Assembly: GCA_030450535.1 (NCBI GenBank)
Contig: JAKDIK010000103.1
Coordinates: 1-8,288, forward strand
Direction: 5' to 3'
DNA from: Propionibacteriaceae bacterium
Lineage (GTDB): Bacteria > Actinomycetota > Actinomycetes > Propionibacteriales > Propionibacteriaceae
DNA length: 8,288 nucleotides
Both the position numbers and the translations under genes were made by a program. Positions 5,888 through 8,288 of the stretch are shown one piece after another (position 1 is the stretch's first letter; every line of letters starts with the position of its first letter). The notes under the pieces are model-generated. The model saw only the letters and a list, made by a program, of their open reading frames with translations. It searched no databases and had not been told where the DNA came from.

Positions 5888-7849
5888 ATGCGCCGCCGCC
5901 TCACCGAACGTCTGACCGAGCCCGGGCTCCGGCTGGGTGCCCTGCCGCTCGGCTCCAAGATCGCCCTCGGCGCCCTCGCCGTGGTCGTGCTCATGGCGGT
6001 CTTCGCGCCGCTCGTGGCCGCCCAGAACCCCCTCGCGACCGGCACGCCCGCGCAGCCGCCGAGCGGGGACCACTTCTTCGGCACCGACCAGATCGGACGC
6101 GACATCTTCAGCCGCGTCGTCCACGGGGCCCGCAGCTCGCTGGTCATCGGCCTGGCCGCCACGGCCGTCGCCCTGGTCGCGGCGGCGATCCTGGGCTCCG
6201 TCGCCGCGACCGCCCACCGCTGGATCTCCGAGGTGCTCATGCGCATCCTCGACATCATCATGAGTTTCCCCGGCATCGCCTTGGCGGCGGTGTTCGTGGC
6301 CGTCTTCGGCGCCTCGCTGCCGGTGCTCGTCTTCGCCATCGCCTTCCTGTACACGCCGCAGCTGACCCGGGTCGTGCGCGCCAACGTGCTGGCCCAGTTC
6401 GGCGAGGACTATGTCGCGGCGTCGCGCGTCATGGGGGCCGCGACGTGGTGGATCCTCGCCAAGCACGTCGCCCGCAACTGCCTCGCACCGATCCTGGTGT
6501 TCGCGACCGTGCTCGTGGCCGACGCCATCGTGTTCGAGGCGTCGCTGAGCTTCATCAACGCCGGCGTCCGGCCGCCGGAGCCGAGCTGGGGCAACGTGCT
6601 GGCCGACGGCAAGCAACTGCTGCTCATCGGCGGCTGGTGGGCGACGTTCTTCCCGGGCCTCGCCATCCTGATCACGACGCTGTGCCTCAATATCCTCTCC
6701 GAGGGCATGACGGACGCCCTCGTCTCGCCCAAGGCACGCCGCCGGGCGCCGATCGCGGACGCCGCGGAGTCCCGCGGCGCCGCCCCGGTCGCGCCGGAGC
6801 TCGCCGCCACGGCCGAACCCGCGGTGCCGCTGACCACGCGGCTGGCGTCCCTCGCGGCCGTCGAGCGCGCCCGCGATGACCGTCTGCCTCCCGTGCCGGA
6901 TGGACCGAACCTGCTCGAGGTCGAGGACCTGTGCATTCGGTTCCCCGAGCAGCACGGCGACGTGGACGTGGTCGACCACGTCAGCTTCAGTGTCCGACCC
7001 GGTGAGACGATGGGTCTGGTCGGTGAATCGGGCTGCGGCAAGTCGATCACCTCCATGGCCATCATGGGGCTGCTGCCGCGCAGCGCGCACCTGTCGGGCG
7101 CGATCCGGTTCGACGGCACCGATCTGCTGCGGCTGAACGCGCGGCAGCACAACGCCCTGCGCGGTCACGAGATCGCGATGATCTACCAGGACGCGCTCAG
7201 CTCGCTCAACCCGTCGATGCTCATCAAGGCTCAGCTCAAGCAGCTGACGAGCCGCGGCGGGACGCGCAGCGCCACCGACCTGCTCGAGCTGGTGGGCCTC
7301 GACCCGGCCCGGACGCTGGCGTCCTACCCCCACGAGCTGTCGGGCGGGCAGCGGCAGCGCGTCCTCATCGCGATGGCGCTCACCCGCAACCCGCGGCTGG
7401 TGATCGCCGACGAACCCACCACCGCGCTCGACGTCACCGTGCAGGCCCAGGTCATCGACCTGCTCAACGAGCTGCGCGAGAGGCTGGGATTCGCGATGGT
7501 GTTCGTGAGCCACGACCTGGCGCTGGTGGCGTCCGTGGCGCACAGGATCACCGTCATGTACGCCGGGCAGGTCGTCGAGTCGGGCGCGACCCGCGACATC
7601 CTCACCGACCCGCGGCACGAGTACACCCGAGGTCTGCTGGGCTCGGTGTTGTCGATCGAGTCCGGCTCGGGGCGCCTGCACCAGGTGCCCGGCGTCGTGC
7701 CGAGCCCGCGCGAGTTCGTGCGCGGCGACCGGTTTGCGCCGCGGTCGTCCCATCCGGACGTCGGCCTGGACGCCCGTCCGCCGCTCGTGACGGTGCCCGG
7801 CACCGATCACGCCTGGGCGGCCCACCCGGAACTGGAGGCCCTGCGATGA
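5888..7849 (+). CDS. Fused ABC importer permease (DppC-like) and ATPase (DppD-like)
   Basis: One 653-residue reading frame joins two subunits that are separate in E. coli Dpp/Opp. Residues 1-280 are a DppC-like permease: first membrane segment about 25-45, HFFGTDQIGRDIFSRVVHGAR (62-82, family signature), EAA loop around 174-197 (DYVAASRVMGAATW). Residues about 281-340 are an Ala/Pro/Arg-rich linker. Residues 341-590 are the ATPase: Walker A GESGCGKS (379-386), Q-loop Q434, signature LSGGQ (484-488), Walker B LVIADEP (504-510), H-loop H542; all catalytic residues are intact. The C-terminal oligopeptide-type tail (about 575-640) reads HEYTRGLL where HPYT is usual, and GDRFAPRS where GCxFxPRC is usual, so it lacks the usual cysteines. 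The start is 2 nt after the preceding stop with only a distant AGGA, suggesting coupling. The same fusion occurs, from memory, in SiaG of C. glutamicum. There is no frame break: the join is in frame and continuous. Confidence 0.94.
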   Translation: MRRRLTERLTEPGLRLGALPLGSKIALGALAVVVLMAVFAPLVAAQNPLATGTPAQPPSGDHFFGTDQIGRDIFSRVVHGARSSLVIGLAATAVALVAAAILGSVAATAHRWISEVLMRILDIIMSFPGIALAAVFVAVFGASLPVLVFAIAFLYTPQLTRVVRANVLAQFGEDYVAASRVMGAATWWILAKHVARNCLAPILVFATVLVADAIVFEASLSFINAGVRPPEPSWGNVLADGKQLLLIGGWWATFFPGLAILITTLCLNILSEGMTDALVSPKARRRAPIADAAESRGAAPVAPELAATAEPAVPLTTRLASLAAVERARDDRLPPVPDGPNLLEVEDLCIRFPEQHGDVDVVDHVSFSVRPGETMGLVGESGCGKSITSMAIMGLLPRSAHLSGAIRFDGTDLLRLNARQHNALRGHEIAMIYQDALSSLNPSMLIKAQLKQLTSRGGTRSATDLLELVGLDPARTLASYPHELSGGQRQRVLIAMALTRNPRLVIADEPTTALDVTVQAQVIDLLNELRERLGFAMVFVSHDLALVASVAHRITVMYAGQVVESGATRDILTDPRHEYTRGLLGSVLSIESGSGRLHQVPGVVPSPREFVRGDRFAPRSSHPDVGLDARPPLVTVPGTDHAWAAHPELEALR

Positions 7850-8288
7850 GCGCCACCACGACCCCGACGCTGGAGTTGCGCGGCGTCCATGTGATCCACA
7901 CCACGCGCACCGGCGGACTGTTCCGGCCGGGCACGGTGCACGCCGTCAACGACGTCGATTTCACCGTCAGCCGCGGCGAGACGGTCGGGATCGTCGGCGA
8001 GTCGGGCTGCGGCAAGTCGACGCTGGCGCGCGTGCTGGTGGGGCTGCAGAAGCCGAGCCGGGGCGAGGTGTTGTTCCGGGGCGAGCCGCTGCGCTTCGGC
8101 GCCGGTTTCCGGCGGACGCTCGGCCGGGCCGTATCGGTCGTCTTCCAGGATCCGGCGACGGCGCTCAACCCCCGCATGCCCGTCCGCGACCAGCTGCTCG
8201 ATCCGCTCGTCGTCCACCGCATTGGGACGCCGGCCGAGCGGGAGCAGCGCGTTCGGCACCTGCTGGAGCTCGTGGGGCTGCCGGCGTC
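7846..8288 (+). CDS. ABC importer ATPase, DppF/OppF-like, N-terminal part (runs off window end)
   Basis: The first 147 residues of the second ATPase of the importer; the rest lies beyond the window. The ATG overlaps the stop of the fused gene as ATGA (4 bp), a strong sign of coupled translation and a reliable start. Seen are the N-terminal pattern RTGGLFRPGTVHAVNDVDF typical of DppF/OppF proteins, Walker A GESGCGKS (about residues 52-59) and the Q-loop region VVFQDPATALNPRM. The ABC signature, Walker B and the C-terminal tail are not visible because of truncation. It should form the nucleotide-binding pair with the ATPase half of the upstream fusion protein and power import. Confidence 0.92.
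   Translation, partial: MSATTTPTLELRGVHVIHTTRTGGLFRPGTVHAVNDVDFTVSRGETVGIVGESGCGKSTLARVLVGLQKPSRGEVLFRGEPLRFGAGFRRTLGRAVSVVFQDPATALNPRMPVRDQLLDPLVVHRIGTPAEREQRVRHLLELVGLPA

Noticed and set aside
5849..7825. 658-residue open frame on the minus strand across the fused transporter gene
   Set aside because: Same composition artefact; the plus strand carries complete ABC motifs throughout.
1..8288. tRNA, rRNA, CRISPR array, insertion sequence, phage or attachment-site signals
   Set aside because: No clover-leaf sequences, regularly spaced repeats, transposase motifs or terminal inverted repeats were seen; coding is continuous apart from the 80-bp divergent region.

Overview
This 8.3-kb window is very GC-rich and densely coded. 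It comes from a bacterium that looks like an actinomycete (Actinomycetota). The signs are strong G/C preference at third codon positions, a Tat-exported lipoprotein, and an ABC permease fused to its ATPase, an arrangement I associate mainly with that phylum. I cannot place it more precisely from the sequence alone.

Layout. (1) 1-490, plus strand: the C-terminal part of a Sir2-family (sirtuin) NAD-dependent deacylase, cut by the window edge. It converges on the next block with only 11 bp between stop codons. (2) 3186-502, minus strand: a tight three-gene operon of a GntR/FCD regulator, nagB (glucosamine-6-phosphate deaminase) and nagA (N-acetylglucosamine-6-phosphate deacetylase). (3) 3187-3266: an 80-bp divergent control region with a candidate -10 element and a 31-bp imperfect palindrome made of two GTC-N-GAC boxes, the likely operator. 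(4) 3267-8288, plus strand: a peptide-type (Opp/Dpp, SBP family 5) ABC importer consisting of a Tat lipoprotein binding protein, a DppB-like permease, a fused DppC-like permease plus DppD-like ATPase, and a second DppF-like ATPase cut by the window end.

How it may work together. NagA and NagB convert GlcNAc-6-P to fructose-6-P, acetate and ammonia. A GntR/FCD repressor sits divergently next to a family-5 importer with the gene order SBP - permease - fused permease/ATPase - ATPase. From memory, the same combination occurs in the sialic-acid locus of Corynebacterium glutamicum (nanR, siaEFGI, nagAB), and related family-5 importers carry sialic acid in Haemophilus ducreyi and bifidobacteria. The best hypothesis is therefore an importer for an amino sugar (sialic acid first; chitooligosaccharides or muropeptides as alternatives) rather than a simple dipeptide importer. 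The sialic-acid-specific genes (nanA, nanK, nanE, sialidase) are not in this window and would have to lie beyond 8288 or elsewhere.

Oddities worth a look: the sirtuin fragment lacks the near-invariant Asp of the TQNxD motif; the fused ATPase has lost the C-terminal cysteines typical of DppD/OppD proteins; and the operator is unusually clear by eye.
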